A stretch of 64,000 nt of DNA from positions 62,001-126,000 of the forward strand of contig NZ_FWXY01000006.1 of assembly GCF_900176365.1 (NCBI RefSeq), read 5' to 3'. Position 1 is the first letter of the stretch. Each line of letters starts with the position of its first letter. A program made the position numbers and the translations under genes. Below the pieces are notes generated by a model. It saw nothing but the letters and a program-made list of their open reading frames with translations. It did not search any database and was not told where the DNA came from. Below are positions 36,384 to 45,515 of the stretch, one piece after another. The DNA is from Desulfocicer vacuolatum DSM 3385 (lineage in GTDB: Bacteria > Desulfobacterota > Desulfobacteria > Desulfobacterales > Desulfobacteraceae).

Positions 36384-37934
36384 TCAGTGGGAGATCTGTT
36401 CCCACTCAAACCCGGCAATATTTCTGTCCTCTTTATTAAAAGCCACACCAACAATATAAATAACAACCCCCGTTCCCAGGAATTTATCATGGTAGTTTTT
36501 GTCTTTGATTTGCTTTAATGCGCTTCCAGCATCACCTGTTTTACCGATGACCTTAAACTCCATGACATAAATATTGTTATCAAGCCTCACCGCTAAATCA
36601 ATTTGTCCTTTATTGGTGGTGTCTTCCGCCGTCACCGCCAATCCCAGGGCCGTAAAATAGCAGTAAAATATGGATGCATAATACCCTTCATACCCGGCCA
36701 GTTGGTTTTTACGATACCAGTCATGGGGAATGGAGGCAAAAAAGGCATGGAAAACAGATTTTAATGCATTCATGTCCCCCTGCTGCAGGGCTTTATAGGT
36801 GGCAGACAGATTTTGTTCCTGTTCCAGAGGGTGGCGGACAAAGCCGGTGAGCAGACTTTCAGCCAGGCTCATTTTTACTTCCAGGTTGGGATAAGTTAAT
36901 TGGAAAATTCTTCTTGGACCCTGTTGAGTGACCTTTTTAATGGTCAAATAGCCAGTCTGAAATAAAAGGGTTTCAATTTCAATGTGATCAATATCAAAAC
37001 TGGAAAGCATGCGTTCACTGATTTTCACCTGTTCTAATTGTGGTGCCGCATACTGCCGTTTCTGTATCAGTTTAACAAGAAAAGAGGGGCTGCCGGTTTC
37101 AAACCAGTAGTTCCGGAAAGTCCGATTATCCAGGTAGAGGAGCACATTATAGGGATTATAAACATGTTCTCCCATAAAATTATAGCCGTCATACCAGTTC
37201 CCAAGCGTTTTAAAATCAACGTCATTCAGATAATCAGCAAAAATTTGTTTGATTTCATCGGTTGTATATCCACACAAGGTGGCATATCGTTTTTCAAGGC
37301 TGATATCATTGAGGTTATTAAGACCACTGAAAATACTCACCTTACTGAATTTGCTCACACCTGTCAGCAAGGCAAACCGTATGTGGGCATCCCTGTCCTT
37401 GATCACCGAGTAAAAATTTTTTAAACCCTCCCGTATCTCCATGGCAATATCAGGGGTATCAATATTATCAAGAATGGGCTTGTCATATTCATCCACAAGG
37501 ATTACCACCCGGTGTTGGTATTTTTGTTCAAGCTTTTGAATCAATTCGGCAAATCTGTCGGCCAGGTTTTCATTCCTTAATTCAATGCCGAAGGCGTGGG
37601 CATGCTCCTCCAGCATGGTTTTGATACGCTGTTCCAGAATGGCCCTGCTTTCAACAATGCCCCTGCCAAAACTGATATCAATGACAGGATATTTAATGTC
37701 CCAGTCCCAGTTGTTTTCCAGATAAAGCCCTTTAAAAAGTGTTTTTTGGCCGGAAAAGGCTGCCTTTAAGGTACTTACCAGTAAAGATTTACCAAAACGA
37801 CGGGGCCGTGCAAGAAAATAATAATCACCGGCCCTGTGGGTTAATTGATAAATTAACTCTGTTTTATCAACATAGCAGTAGCCACCTTCCCGCAGTTTGC
37901 TGAAGGTTTGAACGCCAATGGGCAATTTTTTCAT
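36384..37934 (-). CDS. AAA-ATPase-like / PDDEXK_9 (DUF1703) protein
   Basis: A 516-residue protein of a family common in anaerobes. Residues 1-200 form the AAA-ATPase_like domain: FSKLREGGYCYVDKTELIYQ, the P-loop RPRRFGKSLLVS, and Walker B VVILVDEYDKPI. The C-terminus has the nuclease-like pattern GQIDLAVRLDNNIYVMEFKV, matching the D...ExK core of PDDEXK_9. Its biological role is not established for the family; it is often multicopy and horizontally spread. It starts directly downstream of the Cys-rich hypothetical gene, which ends 44 bases before it. Confidence 0.85.
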   Translation of the reverse strand: MKKLPIGVQTFSKLREGGYCYVDKTELIYQLTHRAGDYYFLARPRRFGKSLLVSTLKAAFSGQKTLFKGLYLENNWDWDIKYPVIDISFGRGIVESRAILEQRIKTMLEEHAHAFGIELRNENLADRFAELIQKLEQKYQHRVVILVDEYDKPILDNIDTPDIAMEIREGLKNFYSVIKDRDAHIRFALLTGVSKFSKVSIFSGLNNLNDISLEKRYATLCGYTTDEIKQIFADYLNDVDFKTLGNWYDGYNFMGEHVYNPYNVLLYLDNRTFRNYWFETGSPSFLVKLIQKRQYAAPQLEQVKISERMLSSFDIDHIEIETLLFQTGYLTIKKVTQQGPRRIFQLTYPNLEVKMSLAESLLTGFVRHPLEQEQNLSATYKALQQGDMNALKSVFHAFFASIPHDWYRKNQLAGYEGYYASIFYCYFTALGLAVTAEDTTNKGQIDLAVRLDNNIYVMEFKVIGKTGDAGSALKQIKDKNYHDKFLGTGVVIYIVGVAFNKEDRNIAGFEWEQISH

Positions 37935-37977
37935 GGTGTTATTTCCTTATTTTCTTTGCCGGGATAACATTGGGGGC

Positions 37978-38736
37978 TTAATCTTGATTTTGTCTGATCC
38001 GGGTTGCGGATGTAGTATCGTTTACAGGTTGGTTCTGGGGATCAATGTCAAACAAATGCCGGATCTCCTGGAGCTGGGAGTCAATGGACATGGGAAGAAC
38101 ATAGGTGAACATATCCAACAGGATAATGGCATTAACCGCAGAGTCTGTCTTGCTTGCCACCCGCAACCGTTTGGCGGTTTCCTTGTTGACGATGTGCATA
38201 TTTTCATAAATCTGCATGAGCCCCTTGAAATGAAAATCCGCAGGATTTCCTTCCTCTTTGGTGAAATATTGCCCCAGTAAATACATGGAGGTTACCCGGC
38301 TGATGGTCTCCTCTTCATCGGCCAGGGGAAGATGAAACCGGGCCATGGATCTAAAAAAACGGGTGTGGGGGCAACCGCTGGTGGCAATTACCAGCCCCAT
38401 GAGAGATCCCAGAGCCTTTTGCACCGTTGTCTCCTGGGAAATGGTCCTGTTTTCCATGATCACCTTTACATGAATTTTGTGGTAGGAGTAGAGCGTATCC
38501 AGTTCATTGATGATATTCACCAAATTCACTGCCAAGGGGCAGTGGGTGTGGGTGTTCATGGAAAGGGGGCAGTGGGGGCATTGGCAGAAGTCAAGGCGGG
38601 TCCAGTCCGGAAGTGTCTTGGGGGTGTTGTTGATGATATTCAGTTTCTGGGCATCAAGTTGGATTTTTTTGTGAATCTGCTTTTTTTCCGGCAGGTTGAA
38701 AATATAATTGAATGATATAATGCCCAAAATTTTCAT
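37978..38736 (-). CDS. Hypothetical protein with N-terminal Cys/His cluster
   Basis: A 252-residue protein that I cannot place in a named family. The first 40 residues are followed by CQCPHCPLSMNTHTHCPLA, a tight Cys/His cluster that could bind a metal, and later by SGCPHTRFFRSMARFHLPLADEEET. The rest is predicted helical. GAGGA lies directly before the ATG. No signal peptide or membrane segment is present. It sits between the PDDEXK_9 gene and the response regulator gene; nothing in the context fixes its role. Confidence 0.6.
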   Translation of the reverse strand: MKILGIISFNYIFNLPEKKQIHKKIQLDAQKLNIINNTPKTLPDWTRLDFCQCPHCPLSMNTHTHCPLAVNLVNIINELDTLYSYHKIHVKVIMENRTISQETTVQKALGSLMGLVIATSGCPHTRFFRSMARFHLPLADEEETISRVTSMYLLGQYFTKEEGNPADFHFKGLMQIYENMHIVNKETAKRLRVASKTDSAVNAIILLDMFTYVLPMSIDSQLQEIRHLFDIDPQNQPVNDTTSATRIRQNQD

Positions 38737-38958
38737 TCCTCACTTTTTATGGGGCTTGGGCCATATGATGCCGGGCCTGACCCCGTTTTTGTAAAATCAG
38801 ACTCAAAAACGCCATTATCCAGGGAGGGTGAGTGATCTATAAAAATCATTATGCAAGAATAGAACTTTGGCAAACCGGAGCTTAAGTTGTTTTTAAATCT
38901 CTTATCTGAATTTTACAAGAAAAAAGAGACGTTTCTATACTGATAATAATTGATTTCC

Positions 38959-40380
38959 TTATTCCTCTTGTTTTTTGAGACCGTATTTTTTTATTTTACT
39001 GTACAGGGTTCCCCGGGCAATCTCCAGTAGCTCGGCCGATTGTTTCAGGTTCCATCCTGTTTCTGTTAATACTGTTTGTATCAGTGTTGATTCTGCCCGG
39101 CTGATGGATCTGGATTTAAGCTGAATATTAAAATTGTCAGATTCCGATGAAGAGGCGGTTTGAAACAATGCCGGGAGGTCTTTTTCATCAATTTTTCTGC
39201 CTTTGCAGAAAATGACGATGAACTCAATGACATTGGTCAGTTCTCTGACATTGCCGGGCCACTGATATGTTTTGAGCTTTTCCATGGCTGATCTGGAAAT
39301 GGCTGATATATTTTTATTGAGTTTTTTTGCGTATTTTTTAATAAAATGGTTCACCAGAACAGGAATGTCCAATGGCCTTTCCCGCAGCGGCGGCAGATGG
39401 ATGGGAACCACATTAAGTCGGTAGAAAAGGTCTTCCCGAAAGCGATTTTCGTGCACCAGATCTTGGAGTGCTTTGTTGGTGGCACAGACAATTCTTACAT
39501 CCACCTTGATGGTCCGGGTACTGCCCACCCGCTGGAAGGTGCCTTCCTCCAGAAGGCGTAAAAGAGATACCTGAACCGGCAGGGGAACGTCACCAATTTC
39601 ATCCAGGAACAGGGTGCCTTTGTCTGCCATTTCAAAATAGCCTTTTTTCATGGTGGCAGCACCGGTAAAGGCGCCTTTTTCATGGCCGAACAATTCACTG
39701 CCCATGAGTGATTCACTGACCGTACCGCAATTCAGGGCAAGGAACGGCTGATCTTTTCTTAAGCTTTTGTAGTGGATGGCCTTGGCAACCAGTTCTTTGC
39801 CTGCCCCTGTTTCTCCTGTGATCAGTACCGTGGCATCGGTGGGGGCTACATCTTGAATCTTTTTAAATATTTCAAACATACCACGGTCACGGCCGATGAT
39901 GTTTTCAAATCGATGATTTTTGCGTCGGTCATTGGTGGTATTAACGTCAAGATATTCATCTTCTAACAGGTCTTTGTGGTGGGCAATGTTTTCGATGAGC
40001 GCCCTTATCTCTTTAAAGTCAAAGGGTTTGCTCAGATAATCATAGGCACCTGTTTTGATGGAGGTCACAGCGTCCGGGACATTGCTATAGCCGGTGATCA
40101 AAATGGTAAAGGTGTCAGGGTAGTGTTCCTGTATTTTTTTTAACAGCTCCATACCGTCCATATGGGGCATTTTAACGTCTGTGATGACTACGTCTGCGGG
40201 GAATGTTTCCAGTATGGTCAGTGCTTCCAGGCCGTTAAGGGCGGTTTTAAGTTCAACGGCACTGTTATTTATAATCCGGGTGAATAGTTTGTGAAGGCTT
40301 TGTTCATCATCAACAAATAATATTTTCAGCTTCACAGGAAGCGGGGGCCACTCAACAGTGCTTTGGGGGGGATTGGGCAT
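38959..40380 (-). CDS. NtrC-family sigma-54-dependent response regulator
   Basis: A 473-residue activator with three domains: receiver (phospho-acceptor Asp68 in VVITDVKMP, acidic pair near 24-26), sigma-54 AAA+ domain (Walker A GETGAGKE at 189-196, GAFTGA at 236-241 for sigma-54 contact) and a Fis-type helix-turn-helix at the end (NLKQSAELLEIARGTLYSKI). It activates sigma-54 promoters when phosphorylated. No histidine kinase gene is adjacent, so it is an orphan within this window. The only nearby sigma-54-like site is in front of the fibre cluster, a possible but unproven target. Confidence 0.92.
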   Translation of the reverse strand: MPNPPQSTVEWPPLPVKLKILFVDDEQSLHKLFTRIINNSAVELKTALNGLEALTILETFPADVVITDVKMPHMDGMELLKKIQEHYPDTFTILITGYSNVPDAVTSIKTGAYDYLSKPFDFKEIRALIENIAHHKDLLEDEYLDVNTTNDRRKNHRFENIIGRDRGMFEIFKKIQDVAPTDATVLITGETGAGKELVAKAIHYKSLRKDQPFLALNCGTVSESLMGSELFGHEKGAFTGAATMKKGYFEMADKGTLFLDEIGDVPLPVQVSLLRLLEEGTFQRVGSTRTIKVDVRIVCATNKALQDLVHENRFREDLFYRLNVVPIHLPPLRERPLDIPVLVNHFIKKYAKKLNKNISAISRSAMEKLKTYQWPGNVRELTNVIEFIVIFCKGRKIDEKDLPALFQTASSSESDNFNIQLKSRSISRAESTLIQTVLTETGWNLKQSAELLEIARGTLYSKIKKYGLKKQEE

Positions 40381-40458
40381 AATGGTGTTATTTTTACCTT
40401 TATTTTAATTTTCTGATTTAAAGGATTTGGGACGTTTTTTTTATAATCAATTATTTTT

Positions 40459-40646
40459 TAACTCAACTTTCGGGCTTCATTTCAAAGCCGGCATTTTTAA
40501 ATGTACCGATGGACTCAGTGTGCCGACGGGGTCAGGCTTTTGTTATTGATGTTATCGACCAAGGCCTTTGCCAACGAAAAAAGCCTCGATAATGTCAATA
40601 ACGAAAGCCTGACCCCACCAGGAAATGCGAACACCGAAAGTTGAGT
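40459..40646. repeat. MITE family B, copy 2 (full length)
   Basis: A 188-bp element with ends TAACTCAACTTTCGG and CCGAAAGTTGAGTA. TA flanks both ends, consistent with a TA target duplication. It has the same internal palindrome as the copy at 24.83 kb and differs from it at only a few positions. It lies 78 bases upstream of the response regulator start and may carry part of its control region. Confidence 0.9.
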
Positions 40647-40732
40647 AAGGTATTGGAGGGTTTCAGTTGGGCTCCAACACAGGTTGTATTATAATGATGT
40701 GTGTTGTGAATTGTCAATTTATCTTCCATTAT

Positions 40733-40880
40733 TAACTCAACTTTCGGGCTTCATTTCAAAGCCGGTATTTTTAAATGTACCGATGGGCTCAGTGTGCCGA
40801 CGGGGTCAGGTTTTTGTTATTGATGTTATCGACCAAGGCCTTTGCCAACGAAAAAAGCCTCGGTAATGTCAATAACGAAA
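40733..40880. repeat. MITE family B, copy 3 (right end missing)
   Basis: Matches copy 2 from TTAACTCAACTTTCGG through AATGTCAATAACGAAA, then diverges into unrelated sequence, so about 40 bp including the right terminal repeat are lost. It lies between the intact copy and the end of the topoisomerase gene, in the same orientation as copy 2. Confidence 0.88.
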
Positions 40881-40908
40881 CTTTTTTGTCCTTTGCCCTT
40901 TGAATGTC

Positions 40909-43497
40909 TCACCGGAGGCAGGGAATCTGTGTGTGAAGGGTGTTGTTTTTTATGTCAGCAGGAAGTATCTGGATGGCAAAGGCATTGCCATGGGTTGCCA
41001 CCATTTTAAGGGCTGCTTTAAATTTTTCCCCTTTTAACGGTTTAAATACATAGGCCCGGGTTTTTTTACCCTGTAAAAGGGTCTCGATATTTTTTTCAGT
41101 GAGACGTTTACCAAGAATTTCTTTCCAGATCACAAACCGGCAATTGCCGTGTTCCGGTCGCCAGTTGCTGCATCCAAAGGCGGTTTTCCCCTCAATGATT
41201 TTTCCTTTGCACATGGGGCAGCAGCCCTTTTTGTCCGGGGTGCCGGAAGAAGATGGTTCATGGGACAGGGCCGGCGGGGTTTTAAAAGGCGTTTCGTTCA
41301 TATCCATTATACCCATATCCATGGCAACATGAAGAGGGGATTCCGGTGGGCAGGTGTCAGGGGCCTTTGATGTGTTAAAATCAAAATTTACCTTCCACTT
41401 TCCATCCACTTTATTGATAACAAGCCCTGCTGAAAATCGTTTTTTCTTTTTGGAAATAAATCCCTTAAATGGACCTGATTTGCGAAATTTTAACAAATTG
41501 GATGCCATCTTGGGAGAAATCTGTTTCCCGGCCATGCGTTTCCAAATCACAAAATCGCACCCGGTTCCGTCACAGGCATACAGTTTGGGAAGTTCCCGGA
41601 CACTGTTGCCGCAGGCCGGGCATTTGCCCACCTCCTTTGCATTGGCCCGGGACAGGGCCTGGGAGAATTTTTTAATATCAAACACCTTGGTCTGCAGTTC
41701 ACCCACCGCCTGGGTTACAAAGGTTTTGATCTCTTTTAGAAACTGACCGTCCGGGGCCTCGCCCAGGGCAATGGCGTTGAGCTTCATCTCCCACCGGGCT
41801 GTCTCCTCCGGGGAGGTGAGCACCGAAGATGTGGCACATTTTTTTAATTGCTCAATGAGATAGATGCCTTTATCTGTGGCCACCAGGCGTTTGCCGGTGC
41901 GTTCAATGTAGTTGCGCCGGATCAGGGTCTCAATGATCTGGGCCCGGGTGGACTGGGTCCCGATGCCGATCTCCCCTCGGTACAGTTTTTTAATGTTTTC
42001 TTCGGCCACATATCTTCCGGGGTTGGTCATGTCCTTTAACAGCAGCGCATCGGAGTAGTCCGGGGGCGGGGTGGTCTTTTTTTCTTCACACAATATCTTT
42101 TCCGGGGTGCCGGTGTCCCCTTTGCACAGGGGCGGAATGGGCTCTGCTTCGTCTTTGTTTCGGGATTTGATGTGATACACCCGCCGCCAGCCGGGCTCCA
42201 GGATCACTTTGCCCCGGGTCTGGAAGGTTTCTTTGCCAAACTCTGTGATGAGGTGGGTGTTTTCAAAATGGCAATGGGGGTGGAATGCTGCGGCAAAGCG
42301 TCGGCACACCAGGTCAAAAATTTTTTTTTCATCAGGGGTTGCACCGGCGGGAATGGGTTTAAAGGGAATCAGGGCATGGTGGTCGGTGAGTCTGGCATCG
42401 TTGAACACCCGTTTGTTGGATAGCGCCACCTGTTGCGGGTCCACCCCGGCAAAGATATCGGGGTAGGCTGTTTGACATTTTGCAAGAATATCCCGGACCA
42501 GATTAAGGCTTGTGGTGCCAAGGACCCTGGAGTCCGTACGGGGGTAGGAGAGGCATTTTTTATCCTGGTAAAGGGACTGGGCAACGGCCAGCGTCTTTTT
42601 TGCAGGAAATCCCATGCGGGCATTGGCCTCCTGCTGGAGGTCGGTGAGGGAAAAAAGCAGGGGCGGTGGCTCTTTTTTCTTCTCTTTTGTCAGGGAAAGT
42701 ACGGTGCCGGGATCGGTCTCCTGTTTAAGATGTTGGTGAAGCGTCCGGGCTGTCTCTTTTTGGGTAATACGGGTCTGTTTGTTTTTAAACCAGTGGCCGG
42801 TCCATTCCCCTTTATCGCTTTTAAACCGAATTTTTATCAGCCAGAACAGCTCCGGCACAAAGGTTTCTCTTTCTTGTTTCCGTTGGGCCAGAAGGGCCAG
42901 CACCGCCGTTTGCACCCGGCCCACGGAAAAAAGATCCCCCAGGCGCACGGTGAGGGCCCGGGTGAGGTTCATGCCCACCAGCCAGTCTGCCACCTGGCGG
43001 TAGTAGCCTGCCCGCCACAGGCGATCGTAATGGGTCAGGGGCTGCAGCTGCTCCATGGTGGCTCTCACCACCTTGGGTACCAGGGCCTGGCTGGTCCAGA
43101 ATCTCACCATGCGTTCTTTGTCCACCACCCCGGATTGAAGAAGGATGGTGCGGGCAATCACTTCCCCCTCCCGACCGGCATCCGTGGCAATGATGATGCG
43201 GGAAAACCGGGATTGTTTAACCAGATTTTTAATGGTTTTAAACTGTTTGAGGGTTTTCCCCATGGGCTTGTATTTAAAGGTGTCTGGAATCAGGGGCAAT
43301 GTTTCCATGCGCCATTTTTTTAATCCGGGATCATAATCATCCGGGGCATACAGTTCCACCAGATGGCCCACAGCCCAGGTGATGACGTAGTTTTCCCCTT
43401 CAAAAAAACCGTCTTTTTTTGTTTTAACGCCAAGGGCCTTGGCAAAGTCAGCGGCCACAGAATGTTTTTCAGTTAAGATCAGCTCAGTCATGTCCAT
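40909..43497 (-). CDS. topB: DNA topoisomerase III (type IA)
   Basis: An 862-residue type IA topoisomerase. The toprim domain opens with ELILTEKHSVAADFAKALG and contains IATDAGREGEVIAR; the active-site tyrosine lies in SYPRTDSRVL; the domain IV segment GIGTQSTRAQIIETLIRR is typical of TopB. The C-terminus carries zinc-ribbon-like cysteine sets (CPACG...CDGTGC and CPMCK...CSNW) and Topo_C-type repeats (FKGFISKKKKRFSAGL), longer than E. coli TopB and closer to plasmid- or ICE-associated TopB proteins. It decatenates or relaxes single-stranded regions. A start at 43491 is equally possible. There is no mobile-element machinery next to it. Confidence 0.92.
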   Translation of the reverse strand: MDMTELILTEKHSVAADFAKALGVKTKKDGFFEGENYVITWAVGHLVELYAPDDYDPGLKKWRMETLPLIPDTFKYKPMGKTLKQFKTIKNLVKQSRFSRIIIATDAGREGEVIARTILLQSGVVDKERMVRFWTSQALVPKVVRATMEQLQPLTHYDRLWRAGYYRQVADWLVGMNLTRALTVRLGDLFSVGRVQTAVLALLAQRKQERETFVPELFWLIKIRFKSDKGEWTGHWFKNKQTRITQKETARTLHQHLKQETDPGTVLSLTKEKKKEPPPLLFSLTDLQQEANARMGFPAKKTLAVAQSLYQDKKCLSYPRTDSRVLGTTSLNLVRDILAKCQTAYPDIFAGVDPQQVALSNKRVFNDARLTDHHALIPFKPIPAGATPDEKKIFDLVCRRFAAAFHPHCHFENTHLITEFGKETFQTRGKVILEPGWRRVYHIKSRNKDEAEPIPPLCKGDTGTPEKILCEEKKTTPPPDYSDALLLKDMTNPGRYVAEENIKKLYRGEIGIGTQSTRAQIIETLIRRNYIERTGKRLVATDKGIYLIEQLKKCATSSVLTSPEETARWEMKLNAIALGEAPDGQFLKEIKTFVTQAVGELQTKVFDIKKFSQALSRANAKEVGKCPACGNSVRELPKLYACDGTGCDFVIWKRMAGKQISPKMASNLLKFRKSGPFKGFISKKKKRFSAGLVINKVDGKWKVNFDFNTSKAPDTCPPESPLHVAMDMGIMDMNETPFKTPPALSHEPSSSGTPDKKGCCPMCKGKIIEGKTAFGCSNWRPEHGNCRFVIWKEILGKRLTEKNIETLLQGKKTRAYVFKPLKGEKFKAALKMVATHGNAFAIQILPADIKNNTLHTQIPCLR

Positions 43498-43590
43498 GGT
43501 TATATTTTGCCTGGGGCAAAATTACAACCATGAACCTGAAAGTTACACGTCTTATGGGACTGAATCCATTGTGTTTTCTCAAGATGAAAT

Positions 43591-43722
43591 GTAAATATTC
43601 GGGTTGGTTCTGTAAATGTTTGGCCGGTGCCCCATATTTGCTTAGTTGGGACTGCGTAGCATATTATTGCTAAGGTGAGCAGGCCCAAATGAGTGAATAT
43701 GGGGTGGGGCCCGAATATTTAC
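43591..43722. repeat. MITE-like element, family C, overlapping the mttB-family stop
   Basis: A 132-bp sequence bounded by perfect 13-bp inverted ends GTAAATATTCGGG and CCCGAATATTTAC, with a second inner pair (CCCCATATT and AATATGGGG). The right end includes the TAA stop of the methyltransferase gene at 43719-43721. It has no coding capacity. Only one copy is present in the window. Confidence 0.65.
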
Positions 43723-45158
43723 GATGAAATTTTTTCTTTTAATTGATCAAGATCCACATCAATGGACTGCATGAATGCATCCAGCTTTTCCACCACGGCT
43801 CGATCAATTTCCGGCTGTTTGTAGGCACTGTACATGGCATCCAGTTTTTTGTGCATTTTTTGAACCAGGGCTTCATTGGCTGTGGTACCGGCCTTGGCAG
43901 GGCCCTGGACACTGATGTCAGACAGAAAAGGCGTTTTCCTGCAATTCATGGCCGTGTGCATGTTGGTGATGTATTCTCCGCCCACCCCCACTTGGTTGAT
44001 CACATCCACGGCCAGGTGATCCGTGTCTGTGTTCAAGTCGTTGAGGTAATATTTAATTCGTCCCAGAATATCAAGGTCCGTTACGAATTTTTCATAGGAC
44101 ATGGAGCCATAGCTGTCCAGCCCCCCGGCACTGTGGAAATTAAAGTTGATTTTTTCCTGATTTGCCACAAACTGAACCATCATGCTCTCGTACCCGGCCT
44201 GGACGGAAAGATTTTTGGCATCGTTTAAGGTACCGCCCCCCCGGCAGGGAACCCCATACATTTTGGCAAGGCGGGCACAATATTTAACCGCCAGGGCAGA
44301 TTCCGGGGTGCCAATGGTAAAGGCACCGGATTTCATGTCTGTGTTGGCAGTGGCCGAGCCATAAACAACCGGTGTCCCCGGTCGTACCAGCTGGGTAATG
44401 GCAACCCCCACCAGTGATTCGGCATTGGAAATAACAATGGCGCCTGCCATGGTCATGGGGCCGGTGGAGCCTGCCATGACAGCCGGAGCAATAATAACAG
44501 GCTGACCGTGTTCCACATAGACCAGAAGCGTGTCCAGCATTTTTTCATCAAACTGCAAAGGAGAAAGGGAGCTTACCAGATTGATGATTCTTGGTTTTTT
44601 TATCAGGCCCTCTTTGTCAGTGTCAAACATGATTTTGAGCATTTCCATGGTGACTTGGCTTTCTGTTTTGCCGCCCATGCCCCCGAACATGCACTTGTCT
44701 GAATGAAGCAGTGTGGCATAGAGCATTCTGGGATAAAGGTTATCATCATTGGGGATATCATCCGGTGTGACCATGACACCGCAGTTAATATTAAAAAACG
44801 GGGTGGTATGGACCAGTTTGACAAAATTCATATAATCGCTGAAAAGGGCCATCCTCCGGGTGCCTTCCATGTCTGCAATGTATGGAAACCCGGAGTTGTA
44901 GGAAACATGCTCTATGTGATCCCCGCCAACGGTCATGTCATTGGCGGGATTTCTGGCAAAAATTTTAAATTCACAAGGGGCTTTTCCCACCCATTCCATG
45001 AGCTGCTCCCGGGTGAAAAAAACTTTCTTATCTTTAACTTTAATGCCTTTGCTCTGTGCGATTTCCAACAGCCGGTCATGGTGAAGCCTTACCCCTGAAG
45101 TTTCAATGACTTCCATTGTTGCTTCGTGCAGATTTTTTAAGTTTTGATCTGTACCCAT
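43719..45158 (-). CDS. MttB-superfamily corrinoid methyltransferase without pyrrolysine
   Basis: A 479-residue COG5598 protein with an uninterrupted frame, so it is of the non-pyrrolysine (MtgB/MtpB/MtcB-like) group and not true trimethylamine methyltransferase. Typical segments are GSTGPMTMAGAIVISNAE, GTPVVYGSATANTDMKSG and CRGGGTLNDAKNLSVQAGYE. Characterised members demethylate glycine betaine, proline betaine, carnitine or gamma-butyrobetaine onto a corrinoid protein; the substrate here cannot be told by motif. No corrinoid protein or MtxA-like gene is adjacent. A sigma-54 promoter lies 57 bases upstream. Its stop codon is formed by an inserted palindromic element. Confidence 0.85.
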   Translation of the reverse strand: MGTDQNLKNLHEATMEVIETSGVRLHHDRLLEIAQSKGIKVKDKKVFFTREQLMEWVGKAPCEFKIFARNPANDMTVGGDHIEHVSYNSGFPYIADMEGTRRMALFSDYMNFVKLVHTTPFFNINCGVMVTPDDIPNDDNLYPRMLYATLLHSDKCMFGGMGGKTESQVTMEMLKIMFDTDKEGLIKKPRIINLVSSLSPLQFDEKMLDTLLVYVEHGQPVIIAPAVMAGSTGPMTMAGAIVISNAESLVGVAITQLVRPGTPVVYGSATANTDMKSGAFTIGTPESALAVKYCARLAKMYGVPCRGGGTLNDAKNLSVQAGYESMMVQFVANQEKINFNFHSAGGLDSYGSMSYEKFVTDLDILGRIKYYLNDLNTDTDHLAVDVINQVGVGGEYITNMHTAMNCRKTPFLSDISVQGPAKAGTTANEALVQKMHKKLDAMYSAYKQPEIDRAVVEKLDAFMQSIDVDLDQLKEKISS

Positions 45159-45214
45159 TGAATGCTCCTCTTTTAAAATATGATTTGGTGTGATCGGTAT
45201 TTTTTATTATATTA

Positions 45215-45229
45215 GCAAGACAAGTGCCA
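45215..45229 (-). promoter_or_regulatory. Sigma-54 promoter for the MttB-family gene
   Basis: On the minus strand: TGGCAC-TTGTC-TTGC, a perfect match to the -24/-12 consensus with correct spacing, about 57 bases before the methyltransferase ATG. The remaining upstream region to 45400 shows no clear activator-binding palindrome. Confidence 0.8.
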
Positions 45230-45407
45230 CCAAAGGGGTATGGGAGAATGTTGATTGTAACCCATTGTAAATAAAAGTATAAAAATATATGGGGTGTTGA
45301 TTTTAATGGGGTGTCTAAAAAAAGAGAAAATCTCAAGTTAAAAAAATGAAAGACATTCTGTCCTTTTTTTTAGCTCTTTGCGGTGCAGGGCATTTTTTTT
45401 GACAAAT

Positions 45408-45460
45408 CGTGGGCAGTGGCATAATATAAATTTTTTTGATTATAACTGCCATGGGCACAC
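45408..45460. repeat. Dispersed palindromic repeat family D, divergent copy
   Basis: CGTGGGCAGTGG on the left and ATAACTGCCATGGGCACACC on the right. The arrangement is rearranged compared with the other copies, as if two partial copies met. It lies 55 bases before the surE start. Confidence 0.5.
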
Positions 45461-45515
45461 CGCACTCTGTTTCCCTTTTGATTGTTAAATGAAAAATTCC
45501 ATAAAAGGCACGGCA

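Noticed and set aside
42433-43323. A 296-codon plus-strand frame opposite topB
   Set aside because: Antisense shadow of topoisomerase III; no motif, no ribosome site.
43719-45158. Pyrrolysine-containing trimethylamine methyltransferase MttB
   Set aside because: The frame has no internal amber codon, and no pyl genes or corrinoid partner are seen.
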